A stretch of 64,000 nt of DNA from Manihot esculenta (Eukaryota; Streptophyta; Magnoliopsida; Malpighiales; Euphorbiaceae): contig NC_035162.2 of NCBI RefSeq assembly GCF_001659605.2, forward strand, positions 30,260,153 through 30,324,152, in the 5' to 3' direction. The position numbers and the translations under genes are program-made. Under the pieces are notes generated by a model. That model saw nothing but the letters and a program-made list of their open reading frames with translations, made no database searches and was not told the DNA's origin. Positions 23,154-35,218 of this stretch are shown here, piece by piece. The number at the start of each line of letters is the position of its first letter. Position 1 is the stretch's first letter.

Positions 23154-25455
23154 TATTTTTTAAAAGGATGTTTGGTTTACCTTTTTTTTCATAACTGAAG
23201 CTGATTAGTTTTCAACCAACTATTTTGTGTTTTTGGTAAACTATTTGAAAAGGCAGCTGATAGCTGATAGATACCTATCAGCTGCCTTTTCAATCAGCTC
23301 TCACGTTAGAATTTTTTTTCTCATCAGTTATGACTTTATTTTTTGTTTGGACCATATTATCCCTTTAATTTTGGTTAACTACAAAATTTATGAAATAAAA
23401 TAAATTTTAATTTACATCTGTAAATTATTTATACTTATAAAATAAATATAAATATTATAAAAATAATTATATTAATTATACGAGAAAATTACTTTTTCAT
23501 CCGTGAGGTATAACATAATTAACAGATTCGTCCCTCTATTTTTAACACCCAATACTTCAGTCCCTAAAGTTTGATTCCATAAAAGTTAGAGGTGATTCTA
23601 TAAAAATTAGAGGTCCTTCCGTCAAAAATGCCGTTAGTGATAGGAAAAATGACCGAATTACCCTTTTTAGCATTCAACACTTTAGTCCCTAAAATTTATT
23701 TCCTGCAAATTTATAGGTCCGTCCCTCAAATAATCGAATCAACAAAATCTCATTTACAAATCAAAGCAACAATTGAAAATCGCAAACTCAATCTCTACAA
23801 ATAAATAAAAACTTCAATAAATTCAAGATTCAAACTCAATAAATATAATAGAAATCGAGGAAAAAAATATTTTTTCGTTCCTGAGATATAACACATTTAA
23901 CAGATTTATCCCTCTATTATTCTCGTCCAACGCTTTAGTTCCTGAAGTTTAATTCCGTTAAAATTTACGGAAGAAAATCTCAAACACAATCTTCACAAAC
24001 AAATAAAAATTTCAATAAATTTAATAATGAAACTTGAAAAATATAATAAAAATAAAAATATATAAAATTTCAATTATTAAAAATAAAAAATTAAAATTCA
24101 ATAGAAATTACTTTTGTAATGTTGCTCACTGTCGATCACTGCTCGTCGTTCACTACTCTAGTTGCCCGCTGCTCGAGTCACTAATTGTTCTCGTTTCTTG
24201 CCACTTGATGTGCATCCCATTTGCGCCACACACTCCTTGCATCTTTGACTACTCGCAATGCTTGCTAATCGTATATATAACAACTCGCGTCGCTCATTGC
24301 TCGTGTCTTCATCCACTGCATCGCTCATTCGTCGCATCTCCAACAACTCACATCACTCTCTGCTTGCATCTATAGCCACTCACGTCGTCGCTCACTGCTC
24401 TCATCTCCTTCCACTCACATCGCTTGCTACTCACTACTTACGTCACGTCACTTGCTGCTTGCGCTGTCAGTTGCTCGTGTCACTGCCGATCCTCCGTCTC
24501 CTTTTCAATTACTACAAAATATGTTTTTAACATACAAATTTTGTAGTTTTGGGTATGTGTTAGACATGAATAATGAAGGGGGTATGGAAAGTAGATGAAA
24601 GAAATATGAGAATATGAAGAGTAGAAGAAATTTTTATTAGGAAAAATTACTACTTAGATCTTATCAGATGGAGAAACTCACTAGTTGGTTCCTTGATTTT
24701 AAAAAATTCATTAAAATGTTTTTGAGTTTTTAAAAAGTCTACTAGTTAGTCCTTCTATTAATTTTAGTCATTAAGTATTTTAAAAAAATCTAAAATACTC
24801 CTGATACGGAGGGTCTAATTAGTAAACTTTTTAATAATTTGAATAACCAACTAATAAGTTTTTTAAAACTATGAGGACCAAATAGTAAAATTTTTAATGA
24901 TAAAATTAACAGAGGGACTGACTAGTAGATTTTTTAAAATGTCATGGACGTATGAATGTATTTTTCAAAACCGAGTGATTAACTAGTGAGTTTCTCCATA
25001 TTATAGGGACTAAGTAGTAATTTTCTTATTTTATTACTCATAAGGGTATTTTTGGAATTACATGTAATCTCTTTCTTTTTGACTAGATGCAAATCATTGA
25101 CTAGACGAAATTAAATTTTAGGGACAAAAAGTGTTGAGATCTAAAAATAAAATGACAAATTATTAATTAAATCTTAGATTGTGATGTAATTATGCTTATC
25201 CGTCCTTTTACATATTAACCACAACAACTATGCATATTTTACTAATCATTTAAGAATATTTCAGTTGCAATTAAGAATCAGCTAACAACATCTACCAGAT
25301 ATCAACTATTAGCTATAACCAACAATTTACCTAATTAATGTTATACTAATTATGAAATATAATAAAAGTCATTCGTCCACGTCTCAACTGTAAATTTGTT
25401 AAAATAATGAAATACAACTAAAAAATATAAATTAGTAAGTAAGTATCGTAAAAAT
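23154..25455. repeat. Downstream part of block A, copy 2
   Basis: Parallel to 1496-4690 with scattered differences; it contains the hairpin (23247-23291), the MITE-like TIR element (about 24640-25030) and the GC-richer simple repeat (about 24115-24500). It lacks the 838-bp MITE: the empty target TTAATGTTA is at 25335-25343. Homology ends at about 25455, where a gypsy accessory ORF starts. No gene recognised. Confidence 0.85.
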
Positions 25456-26912
25456 GAAATGGAGAATCCTGTTTCCTATGGATCCGTTTTTAGTTGATGT
25501 CCTTCGGTTCCACAAGTTTTCAGTTGTCTAGCCGCATTCTAATAATTGGAGAATCCTGGTGGCTTTTCAATTTGTCTACCTCAATAACTATATCAAACCG
25601 AGTGTAGCTTTTTCCAACTATATCAATTGGGTACCCGCAAAAATAAGGAACTTTGGTATTTTAACGAGCGAAAACACCTGATCATGTTCGACTGGATACC
25701 TTCCTCCTTGAAGCGGTGGAAAAATAAATTTTTTATCCTTCATCACTGGACGTAAAGGGTTTTGGGAACATCAAACAAGATGGCACTTTTGAGTGGAATT
25801 GAAGAAGGATGGAGTCCGTACCAAGAGGGATGAGGATGAGGCTTTAGCCTTTCTCTTGATGAAAACTAAGTCTCCAAAGAAAATGGACATTACCCAGACA
25901 GTGAGGAATGCCATTTTGTTTTAGCAGAGTTATTTGCAAGCAAGCCAGACTTGGGGCCCCCACTTGCCTAGCCTTCCAGTCTTCGGGGAAAGCACCTCCC
26001 CGGATGGAGATCAGGGTACTTTTTCTTTTTGTCTTTTTTTAGGTTTTGAACTGCCTTACTTAGTTTTCTCTTTTTGCAAATATGGTTGCATCTAAAATCA
26101 AATTTGCTAAAGTGATGCATGCTGCCCACTAAGGCAAGGCTGTTGCGGGGCAACTGGTCCCCTTCCTAAGTATGTTCACCCCATGGAAGAATTGATAATG
26201 CTTCCTCCTCTCCTGGCCCAACCTATGGCGAAAGAGTCAGGCCATTTATATCCTGATGCATCTACCCTGGGCGCCTCTGCTTTTACCCCCGCTTATGAGA
26301 TTCTTGCTGCTGTCCCCAGTCCATCTGAACCAGCTCCTGTGAGCGTGAGGGTTGAATCCTCATGGCCTCCGAGCATCTAGCGCCTGGAAATGGTGCTAAA
26401 CCGAGCACCTTCACTTCTTGATGATCCTACTCTAGGCATCCTGTTAATCAAAAGTATCCTGAGGCCCGTAGATCATCGTTGCCTGAATGAGCTCGAGACA
26501 GACGAGCTTTTTGATAATGTTATGCATTATGCCTTGGAGAGTGCCCTCTGTGCCTATGTGGCCAAGGAGCACCACAAAGCCTTGTGGCTGGAGTTTGGCA
26601 CACAAGAGACGAATAGGAAGCTCTTGGTGGAGGAATGCTCAAGGCTGAAGACTTAGGTTGACGAAGTGGAGGGCACAATAAAGAAGACCCTAGAGTCGGT
26701 GGCTAAACTCTAGACTGAGCGGAATGGGGCCAATGCTTCCAAGCTGGTCCTTGAGAATTGGGCAAAGACTGTCTAGGACCAGGTGCCCTTGCTACATACC
26801 AAGTCTTGGAGCTAAAGGCTCAAGTTGTAGAGGCCCAGGCCAACTCCACTAGGATTGCTGAGCTTGAGGCAGAGCTGTGGGAGATGTTGGCCCAAGGTCG
26901 GGAGATATTTGT
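25456..26912 (+). pseudogene. Gypsy accessory ORF remnant, copy 2 (left part)
   Basis: Homologous to 9700-11150 with many substitutions and stops. It includes the segment MVLNRAPSLLDDPTLGILLI at 26390 and the coiled-coil part. It is cut at 26912 by a chromovirus insertion; the continuation is at 57055. The sequence TTTGT at 26908-26912 is the left target duplication. Confidence 0.65.
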
Positions 26913-27539
26913 TGTAATACCCGGCTAGACTCCGGTATCGGAATTCCTACCGTCCAGTGGAATCTCGGATGTCGAAAACCTCTAGAAGGGAAAAACCATG
27001 TTTTCATAAAATGTTTTAATGTATTTTATGGTTTTAAGCAAGAAAGAAATTAAGTTTTGAATGAAAATGGTCTTGAGAGGAAGACTCAGGTTCGGCTGAC
27101 GAACCTCAAGTTCGGCCGCCGAACATGCATGCACTTCGGGAGTGCTTTAGGCCCCCGAAGGCATAAGTGAGGGAAGTCCAGGTTCGGCCGCCAAACCTCA
27201 TGTTCGGCCGCCGAACATGGCATGCATGCGGAGGCACGTTAGGCCCCCGAAAGTGGCCTGGCCAGCCACCTATAAAAGGGTCCCCTTGTCCGAATGGGCG
27301 AGCTTTTCTCCCCATTTTCGGCCAAGGTGAGTTCTCCGCCGTCCCTCACCTATTCTGAGTCCTTTTCTTCAAATCTTTCATGATTTTCATGAGTTCTCAC
27401 TTTGTTTTGAAGATTTTGAGCTTTAAAGCAAGTTTTGAGGCTTGGAAGACTCAGGAGCTCTTTTCCGTGGTTCTCCAAGTTTAGGTCGTCTCTCTCTCGA
27501 TCTTCAAGAGGTAAGAGCCGATCTTGAACTCATTTTATG
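26913..27539 (+). repeat. 5' LTR of element 1, first part
   Basis: Matches 54690-55337 of the 3' LTR. It carries TTCGGCCGCCGAA-type palindromes and a TATA-like TATAAAAG at 27271-27278. It is interrupted after TTATG (27535-27539), the left target duplication of element 2. Confidence 0.92.
27271..27278 (+). promoter_or_regulatory. TATA box candidate in element 1 LTR
   Basis: TATAAAAG within CCACCTATAAAAGGGTCC, also present in the 3' LTR at 55068-55075 and, on the minus strand, in the LTRs of element 2 (29496-29503 and 37175-37182). The conserved position in related LTRs supports a pol II promoter. The transcription start was not determined. Confidence 0.6.
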
Positions 27540-29860
27540 TGTAACGACCCAAAAATCGGACCGCTACCGGCGCTAGGATCTGGGTCGACTTAAGGCCGCC
27601 GGGACCCGTAGCAAGCCTAACATACAACCTGAAAACCTGTTTAATCCCATACATGATCAACAACATACATAAAAATTTAAAACTTTTCTTTCACTCATAT
27701 GCCAAACTCAACCTGTGCATGCACTGAACATACTCATAAACATAAACATGACCCCTCAGTGGGATCTCCTCAATACCCCAATAGGCAAAACATCATATGT
27801 TGAGTTGGTCTACATAAACATTATAAAAGGTATAAGATCATGTATTAAAAGGGATACCTCATACATAAAGTCAAGCACAATCTCTAATCCTCAAAAAACA
27901 TTACATGACTGAAACTGTACTTTTACATAACATTAATACATTTATTATGTCCACACTATCTATTACATAACCAGACTTTATCACTCTTGTAAACCTCCTG
28001 GTCTACCCTGTACCTGCAATCCTGGGGAAAAATGGGAGAGGGGTGAGCTACTAGAGCCCAGTGAGCAGAATAATAAAACATTTTAAAACATATGATAACA
28101 TGGAATGCATCACATCACAGCTAATCACATCAAGGATGGACTTGTCACCAATAGCCCTCTACATGGTCCAACTGTGCCAGAACGTAGAATGGGTCCTGGT
28201 CTTTCCCTTACTTATCATAACATAACAGTGTCCAACTATGCCAGAACGTACAATGGGTCCTGGTCTTTCCCTTACATAGTGCCAGCGAACGTAGAATGGG
28301 TCCCACTGGTCTTACATTCCGTACCGTACATATCACATCGTCATATCATAGATCGAAGGCTTTGGATCATTCAATATTCATCCACATCAACATATAAAAT
28401 ATGCAATGCAACATATTCATGAATTCTAATGCAAGCAACCTAATTCATCACATGGCATTCATGATGCATGAACATGCTCAAACTATACGATCAATTTGCT
28501 TAAAACATAAAGGTTTATTCCACTCACCTCTGGATAGCTCTGACTAGACACTGGGGCAACAGACTCACTGCTGGGGTCCTCGGTTCCTCGGGTCCAAACC
28601 TACATAGGTGGACTCAAATGAGGGACCAAACAAACATGAACATAACTCTAAACTACTCCCCAAAAACCCCCTAAAACATCATGAAACAATCATAGAAAAA
28701 CATGCAAGAGAGGGCTGGACAGGGCACTTTCGGCGGCAGGTTCGGCGGCCGAAAGTCCCTCCAGAGCCGAAAGTCAGGCAGGTTCGGCGGCACCTTCGGC
28801 GGCCGAAACTCCCAGACAGAGGCGAAACTCATGCATGTTCGGCGGCACTTTCGGCGGCCGAAACTCCCAGACAGAGACGAAAGTCTCCTTTCGGGGGCAA
28901 GCTTCGGCAGCCGAAGGCTGCCTCCACAAGCATGTTCGGCGGCCGAAAGTTCCTTCGGCTGCCGAACCTGGTTTCTCCCTTAGTGGCAGAAACTCAGCTC
29001 TTCTATGCACATTTGCCTCCAAAACTAACCAATCAAGCATAAACCTATTCTACAACATTCCCAATCATACACAAACAAGCATACAAGTTTCTAGGGGCAT
29101 CAAAACATCAAAAACCCCAACTACAACACCTCAAGCAACACACATTGTTCATAAACACATATCAAACCCATAAACCTAACTATGAGCTAAACATGCATTC
29201 TACTCCATAGATCCACTTAAAACTTACTTAAAACATGAAATGAGCTTAAGATCGGCTCTTACCTCGTGGAGATCGAGAGAGAGACGACCTAACTCGGAGA
29301 TGGGAGGGGTTGAGTTCCCTTGAACCTCAAAACTCCAAAACTATGCTCAAAGCTTGAAAATCTTCAAAACAAAGTAAAAACTCATGAAAATCGAGTAGGA
29401 TTGGAAGGAAAGAACTCAAAATCGGTGAGGGACGGCGGAGAGCTCACCTTGGCCGGAAATGGGGAAAAAGCTCGCCCGTTTTCGGCTAAGGGACCCTTTT
29501 ATAGTGGCTGGCCAGGCCACGTTCGGGGGCCGAACGTGCCTCCGCATGCATGCCATGTTCGGCGGCCGAACTTGAGGTTCGGCGGCCGAACCTGGACTTT
29601 CCTCACTTATGCTTTCGGGGGCCTAAAGGCGCTCCCGAAGGCATGCATGTTCGGCGGCCGAACTTGAGGTTCGGCGGCCGAACCTGAGTTTTCCTTCAAG
29701 GTTGTTTTTATGCAAAAACTCATTTCCATTTTACTTAAAACCATGAAATACCTTAAAACATTTTATGAAAGCATGTTTCTACCCTACTAGAGGCTTCCGA
29801 CATCCGAGATTTCCACCGGACGGTAGGAATTCCGATACCGGAGTCTAGCCGGGTATTACA
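27540..29860 (-). repeat. 3' LTR of element 2 (left on + strand)
   Basis: 2321 bp, from TGTAACGACCC to GCCGGGTATTACA on the + strand. It contains two clusters of TTCGGCGGCCGAA palindromes (about 28735-28970 and 29520-29690) and a repeated segment GTGCCAGAACGTAGAATGGG (about 28165-28310). Apparent ORFs rich in FGGR or AAE come from these palindromes. Confidence 0.95.
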
Positions 29861-29875
29861 TTCTCCCCCCCTTAA
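29861..29875 (-). other. Polypurine tract of element 2
   Basis: On the minus strand CTTAAGGGGGGGAGAA directly precedes the LTR start TGTAATACCC. This is the plus-strand primer site of reverse transcription. Next to it, 29876-29897 forms a 9-bp perfect stem (GAACATTCG/CGAATGTTC) with a 4-base loop. Confidence 0.85.
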
Positions 29876-29968
29876 GAACATTCGTCCCCGAATGTTCCTC
29901 AACTAGCACATAGCATGGCATAAAACATAACATACATACATAGCACATAAACACTTAGAGATCTAACC

Positions 29969-32900
29969 TTAAAAGAGATGAGGGTACTGCTGGAGCATAG
30001 ACTCCCGTGTCTCCCAAGTGCATTCCTCCAAATTGTGGTGGTTCCACAGGACTTTCACCATCGGGATTTCCTTGTTCCTTAACTTTCTGATCTGGGTGTC
30101 TATGATCCGTACTGGCTGTTCAACATAGGTGAGATCCTCTTGGACCTCCACATCAGGCTCACTAAGAACCTTGCTCGGATCTGACACAAACTTCCTCAAC
30201 ATTGAAACATGGAAAACCGGATGGATTCTTTCCATTGAAGCAGGTAAATCCAGCTTGTACGACACATTCCCAATCTTTTGCAAGATTTCAAAGGGTCCGA
30301 TGTATCGTGGGGCTAGTTTACCTTTCTTCCCGAAGCGAACCACTCCCTTCATAGGAGACACCTTGAGCAATACCAGATCCCCCTCCTGAAACTCGACCTG
30401 CCTTCTGCGGATGTCTGCATAACTCTTCTGTCTGCTTGCAGCAGTCTTGATCCTTTCTCTGATTATGGGTACTACCCTGCTGGTAATCTCTACTAGCTCA
30501 GGCCCTGCCAAGGCCTTTTCTCCAACTTCTTCCCAGCAAACAGGTGATCTGCACTTCCTCCCATACAAAGCTTCATATGGAGCCATCCCGATGCTAGCAT
30601 GATGGCTGTTATTGTAGGCAAATTCCACCAAAGGTAGATGCTGCCTCCAAGAACCGCCAAAGTCCAGCACACACATTCTGAGCATATCCTCGATAGTCTG
30701 GATGGTCCTTTCTGACTGTCCATCAGTCTGGGGGTGGAAGGCAGTACTGAAATCCAACCTAGTACCCATGGCATTCTGCAGACTCCGCCAAAATCTGGAG
30801 GTGAACTGGGGCCCTCTATCTGACACTATCGAAACAGGAACCCCATGCAGTCTGACGATCTCATCGACATACACCTGCGCCAACTTGTCCACAGAATAGC
30901 CACTCCTGACAGGGATGAAGTGAGCAGATTTAGTGAGTCTGTCCACAATCACCCATATGGAGTCCAATCTGTTGGACGCCGCCGGTAACCCCACTACGAA
31001 ATCCATAGCTATATTCTCCCATTTCCACTCTGGAATAGGTAGCGGGTTAAGCATTCCAGCCGGCTTCTGATGTTCCAGCTTCACCCTCTGACACACTTCG
31101 CAGGCTGACACAAACTGTGCCACTTCTTTCTTCATAGCTGGCCACCAATAAACTTTCTTCAAATCTTGATACATCTTGGTGGCTCCGGGGTGAATGCTGT
31201 ATCTTGCATTATGAGCCTCCCTCATAATGTCTCCTTTTAGCCCTATGTCGTCTGGTACACAAAGTCTGCTCCCATAGCGGAGGATCCCCTTACTGTCAAA
31301 TCTGAACTCACTATCATTGCCTGACTGAACAGTCCTGGCAATCTTCACTAACTCCGGGTCCTCATGCTGTTTCTGAGCCACCTGCTCCAGAAACACGGGT
31401 GCCACTCTCATCTGGGCCACTAAAGCACCTGTACCAGACAACTCCAACTGTAGACCTTCCTCAACGAGCTTGTAAAACTCCTTCACCACTGGCCTCCTCT
31501 CTGCCGATATGTGGGATAAACTGCCGAGTGATTTCCGGCTTAAGGCGTCTGCCACAACATTCGCCTTACCCGGATGGTACTGAATCTTGCAATCATAGTC
31601 GCTCAGCAGCTCCACCCATCTTCTCTGTCTCAAATTCAAATCTCTTTGACTCAGGATGTACTGCAGGCTTTTATGATCTGTGAAGATCTCACATTTAACC
31701 CCATAGAGGTAGTGCCTCCACATCTTGAGTGCAAAGATTACTGCTGCCATCTCCAGGTCATGTGTGGGGTAATTCAACTCATGCTTCTTCAGCTGCCTAG
31801 AAGCATAAGCGATCACCCTCTCATTCTGCATTAGTACACAACCCAGTCCCACACGGGACGCATCACAAAAGACTGTAAAGTCCTCATCACTAGATGGCAG
31901 AGCTAAAACTGGTGCTGAAGTCAACCTCTTCTTAAGCTCTTCAAAACTCTCTTCGCACTGGTCGGTCCACACAAACTTCTGATTCTTCCTGGTTAGTCTG
32001 GTCAGAGGAGCTGCTATCTTTGAGAAGTCCTGAACGAACCTCCTGTAGTAACCTGCCAAACCCAAGAAACTCCTGATCTCCGTCACTGAAGTGGGTCTAG
32101 GCCAGTTAGCCACAGTTTCTGTCTTCTTGGGGTCTACCTCTATACCATTTTCTGACACCACATGCCCCAAGAACGAAATGCTCCTCAGCCAGAACTCACA
32201 CTTGGAGAACTTGGCATACAAGCCATGTTCCCTCAAGGTCTGTAGAACCAACCTCAGATGATGGGCATGCTCCTCTGCATTCCTGGAATACACTAAGATA
32301 TCATCTATGAAGACAATAACAAAGTGATCCAGGTATTGACTAAACACTCTGTTCATGAGATCCATGAATGCTGCAGGGGCGTTGGTTAACCCGAACGGCA
32401 TTACAAGGAACTCAAAATGCCCATATCTGGTCCTGAAAGCTGTCTTTGGCACATCTTCATCCCTTATCCTTAGCTGATGGTACCCCGATCTTAGATCTAT
32501 TTTGGAGAAACAACCCGCTCCTGCTAGCTGGTCGAATAGATCATCGATCCTTGGCAGAGGGTACCTATTTTTGGTAGTGACTTTGTTCAACTGCCTGTAG
32601 TCGATACAAAGTCTGAGGGACCCATCCTTCTTTCTCACAAACAAGACCGGAGCACCCCAAGGTGAGGTACTCTGTCGGATGAAGCCCCTTTCTACCAGCT
32701 CCTGCAACTGCTCCTTCAACTCCTTCAACTCGGCTGGGGCCATCCTGTAGGGAGGGATAGAGATCGGTCTAGCTCCAGGCACCAACTCTATCTCGAACTC
32801 TATCTCCCTAGCAGGTGGTAAACCTGGAAGCTCGTTTGGAAAGACATCCTGAAACTCTCTGACAACTGGCACCGAGGCTGGCTCCCTGACCTGACTACCA

Positions 32901-34369
32901 AGCTCTCTCACATGAGCCAAATACCCCTGACATCCCTTCCTAAGCAACCTACGAGCCTGGAGAGCTGATATCAGACCTCTAGGTGTACCCCTCTTGTCTC
33001 CTCTGAAGACGACCTCTGACCCGTTCTGATCTCTGAACCTGACTACCTTGTCCCTACAGTCCAAGGTAGCATCATGGGTAGATAGCCAATCCATCCCTAG
33101 AATGACGTCAAAGTCTGTCAAATCTAGAACCACAAGGTCGGCGGAGAGGCATCTTCCCTCAACAAAAACTGGACTGGACTGGCAGACTGACTCTGCCACT
33201 GACGGGTCACACTTGGGTCCACTGACCCATAGGGGAAACTCTAACCCAGAGACTATCAGACCCAACCTCTCAACGGCTCTCGGAGCGATAAAAGAATGAG
33301 ATGCACCCGGGTCCATTAATGCATACACATCAGAACACCCAATGACGAGATTACCTGACACCACGGTGTTGGATGTGTTAGCCTCCTGCTGAGTCATGGT
33401 GAAGATCCTGGCTGGAGCTGATGGACCTTCACCTCGGGAACCAGAAGAAGAGGCTGCCCCTCTCCCTCTACCTCTGCCACTGCCCTGAGTTGTGGCTGGA
33501 GCTGCTGGCTGTGCCACACTACCAGAAGCTGTCTGCTGGGGCTGGCCCATAAAAGGTGTTCTAGGACACTCCCGAGCTATGTGTCCCTCTTGTCCACATC
33601 TGAAACATGTATTAGTCCCAGCTCGACACACTCCCCTGTGCGGCCTTCCACATCTCTGGCATTCTGTACCATCTGAGCCTGAGCTCGAGCCACCGCCAAA
33701 TCCCAGACCGGATTTCAACTTATTCCAAAACTTATTCTTCTTCGGCTTCTTGGTGGTGTTATCCCACCTCTTCTTACTTGAGCTCTGAGAAGAGAGACCT
33801 GGCCCTCCTCTGCCTGGGGTCTTAACCCCTGAAGACTGGGTCACTGACTGCTTCACTGACCCCTCAACTATAGCACTCGCCTCCATCCTTCGAGCCATAT
33901 CCACCACAGTGTGGAAACTTTCCCTCTCAACTGACTGAATCAACGAGGAGTACCTGGAATGCAGCTTCATAACATATCTCTTGGCTTTCTTCGAATCGGT
34001 ATCTAGAGCTTGCCCTGAAAAAGGCAATAGCTCTAAGAATTTATCTGTGAACTCCTCTACACTCATGTGCTCTGCCTGCCTCAGTTGCTCAAACTCAATC
34101 ATTTTCAGTTCTCTGGAACTGTCTGGAAAAGCCCATCCAGCGAACTCATTCGCAAATTCCTCCCATGTCATGCCGTCTAGTCTCGGGTCCACATAACACT
34201 TGAACCATTCCCGTGCCTTCTTGCACTTTAAAGTGAACCCTGCCATCTGAATGGCCCTGCTGTCATCCGCCCCTAGCTCATCAGTTATTGTCTTCACTAC
34301 TCTCAGATACTCAAAGGGGTCATCCCCTGACTTGTACTTGGGAGCATCCAGCTTAAGGTAATCTGTCAT
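29969..34369 (-). CDS. Chromovirus Gag-Pol polyprotein (element 2), main ORF of 1466 aa
   Basis: A single open frame carries, in order: the retrotransposon Gag domain (about 1-170), two zinc knuckles (C237-C248 and [14 protein letters not shown] at 255-268), an aspartic protease with DPGAS (D353), RT (about 540-700, FIDDILVYS with D689/D690), RNase H (FCDAS D835; TDH D898), integrase (H1053/H1060, C1090/C1093; D1123, D1184, E1220), a GPF-type C-terminal module (about 1355-1376) and a chromodomain (about 1415-1466, [17 protein letters not shown]). All expected catalytic residues are present. The chromodomain places it in the chromoviruses, probably Tekay. The start ATG lies 10 codons after a stop that separates it from the Gag N-terminus, so the original protein was longer. 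Confidence 0.95.
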   Translation of the reverse strand: MTDYLKLDAPKYKSGDDPFEYLRVVKTITDELGADDSRAIQMAGFTLKCKKAREWFKCYVDPRLDGMTWEEFANEFAGWAFPDSSRELKMIEFEQLRQAEHMSVEEFTDKFLELLPFSGQALDTDSKKAKRYVMKLHSRYSSLIQSVERESFHTVVDMARRMEASAIVEGSVKQSVTQSSGVKTPGRGGPGLSSQSSSKKRWDNTTKKPKKNKFWNKLKSGLGFGGGSSSGSDGTECQRCGRPHRGVCRAGTNTCFRCGQEGHIARECPRTPFMGQPQQTASGSVAQPAAPATTQGSGRGRGRGAASSSGSRGEGPSAPARIFTMTQQEANTSNTVVSGNLVIGCSDVYALMDPGASHSFIAPRAVERLGLIVSGLEFPLWVSGPKCDPSVAESVCQSSPVFVEGRCLSADLVVLDLTDFDVILGMDWLSTHDATLDCRDKVVRFRDQNGSEVVFRGDKRGTPRGLISALQARRLLRKGCQGYLAHVRELGSQVREPASVPVVREFQDVFPNELPGLPPAREIEFEIELVPGARPISIPPYRMAPAELKELKEQLQELVERGFIRQSTSPWGAPVLFVRKKDGSLRLCIDYRQLNKVTTKNRYPLPRIDDLFDQLAGAGCFSKIDLRSGYHQLRIRDEDVPKTAFRTRYGHFEFLVMPFGLTNAPAAFMDLMNRVFSQYLDHFVIVFIDDILVYSRNAEEHAHHLRLVLQTLREHGLYAKFSKCEFWLRSISFLGHVVSENGIEVDPKKTETVANWPRPTSVTEIRSFLGLAGYYRRFVQDFSKIAAPLTRLTRKNQKFVWTDQCEESFEELKKRLTSAPVLALPSSDEDFTVFCDASRVGLGCVLMQNERVIAYASRQLKKHELNYPTHDLEMAAVIFALKMWRHYLYGVKCEIFTDHKSLQYILSQRDLNLRQRRWVELLSDYDCKIQYHPGKANVVADALSRKSLGSLSHISAERRPVVKEFYKLVEEGLQLELSGTGALVAQMRVAPVFLEQVAQKQHEDPELVKIARTVQSGNDSEFRFDSKGILRYGSRLCVPDDIGLKGDIMREAHNARYSIHPGATKMYQDLKKVYWWPAMKKEVAQFVSACEVCQRVKLEHQKPAGMLNPLPIPEWKWENIAMDFVVGLPAASNRLDSIWVIVDRLTKSAHFIPVRSGYSVDKLAQVYVDEIVRLHGVPVSIVSDRGPQFTSRFWRSLQNAMGTRLDFSTAFHPQTDGQSERTIQTIEDMLRMCVLDFGGSWRQHLPLVEFAYNNSHHASIGMAPYEALYGRKCRSPVCWEEVGEKALAGPELVEITSRVVPIIRERIKTAASRQKSYADIRRRQVEFQEGDLVLLKVSPMKGVVRFGKKGKLAPRYIGPFEILQKIGNVSYKLDLPASMERIHPVFHVSMLRKFVSDPSKVLSEPDVEVQEDLTYVEQPVRIIDTQIRKLRNKEIPMVKVLWNHHNLEECTWETRESMLQQYPHLF

Positions 34370-34399
34370 CTTTACTTTGCTCCCACCGGCTGAGCTAGG

Positions 34400-34948
34400 T
34401 CAGGGAGGTTGAGTAACTGGGGCTGCTGGTTCTGTAGGTGGTGGAGGTGGGGGTGCAGCATTCCCCGAGGTGGGGTTTGCCGGGTTTGGATAGAAGGGTG
34501 AGGGTGGATAAGCTGGGTACTGTGTGTAAGGTGGATAGAAAGGTGGATAAGGCATGTAGGTAGGGTAGGGGTTAAAGCTGGAATAATCCGATGTGCCTCC
34601 CATCGGATACCCTGAACCCTGTGGGAAGGGTGGATAATGGGGTGGAAAACCATACCCCGAGGCCTGAACGCCTCCCTGTGACTCCCCTGTCCCCTCTTCC
34701 TCCATGCTAACATCCAGATTCCCATCCCTCCTCTGATCCTCTTCCATAACCTCCCTCACATCTGAAGAACTTCCTCCTCTATCTGTCCCCCTTCTGCTAG
34801 CATCAAAAGACCTTCTAGGGTCCCTTGACACTCTTTCTCTGTTTGCTCTACAAGACATTGCCCTAGGCAATGTAGGAGGACGGGCGCTCGTGCCCTCATC
34901 CTCAGGTGGTACTCCAGTCAATCTTGCAGATCGACGGGTTCCTCTCAT
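34400..34948 (-). CDS. N-terminal Gag segment of element 2, ended by TGA
   Basis: Begins [17 protein letters not shown] (ATG at 34948), the same start as in elements 1 and 3, and ends in a proline/tyrosine-rich tract. A TGA at 34400-34402 stops it. The next ten codons are in the same frame and lead into the ATG at 34369. Element 3 has this part fused to Gag, so the TGA is most simply a nonsense mutation. Confidence 0.8.
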   Translation of the reverse strand: MRGTRRSARLTGVPPEDEGTSARPPTLPRAMSCRANRERVSRDPRRSFDASRRGTDRGGSSSDVREVMEEDQRRDGNLDVSMEEEGTGESQGGVQASGYGFPPHYPPFPQGSGYPMGGTSDYSSFNPYPTYMPYPPFYPPYTQYPAYPPSPFYPNPANPTSGNAAPPPPPPTEPAAPVTQPP

Positions 34949-35203
34949 CCTATTTTCTGAAAAACAGCACACATCACAAAAACATTAGCATCATATGGTT
35001 CATGTGGGCACACATGAACCCTCATCACATATACATCATTCATATCATAGCATCAATGCACATGTATATAATCATGGCATTTCACATCATCAAACAAGAC
35101 AGGACTCAACATCCTATCCTAGTGGACATGATCTTCCTATTGTGCTTGACCTTCTAGAACATCTATGAGCCCGACACTCTAGGTCCGATCCTATGAACCT
35201 AGG

Positions 35204-35215
35204 GCTCTGATACCA
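35204..35215 (-). other. Primer binding site of element 2
   Basis: TGGTATCAGAGC on the minus strand, three bases after the 5' LTR end. It is complementary to the 3' end of plant initiator methionine tRNA, the usual primer for this group. Confidence 0.9.
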
Positions 35216-35218
35216 TTC

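Noticed and set aside
28100..28330. CRISPR-like spaced repeats (CCAACTGTGCCAGAACGTAG...)
   Set aside because: The repeats are few, imperfect, inside plant LTRs and present in both LTRs of the same element; no cas genes and a eukaryotic context.
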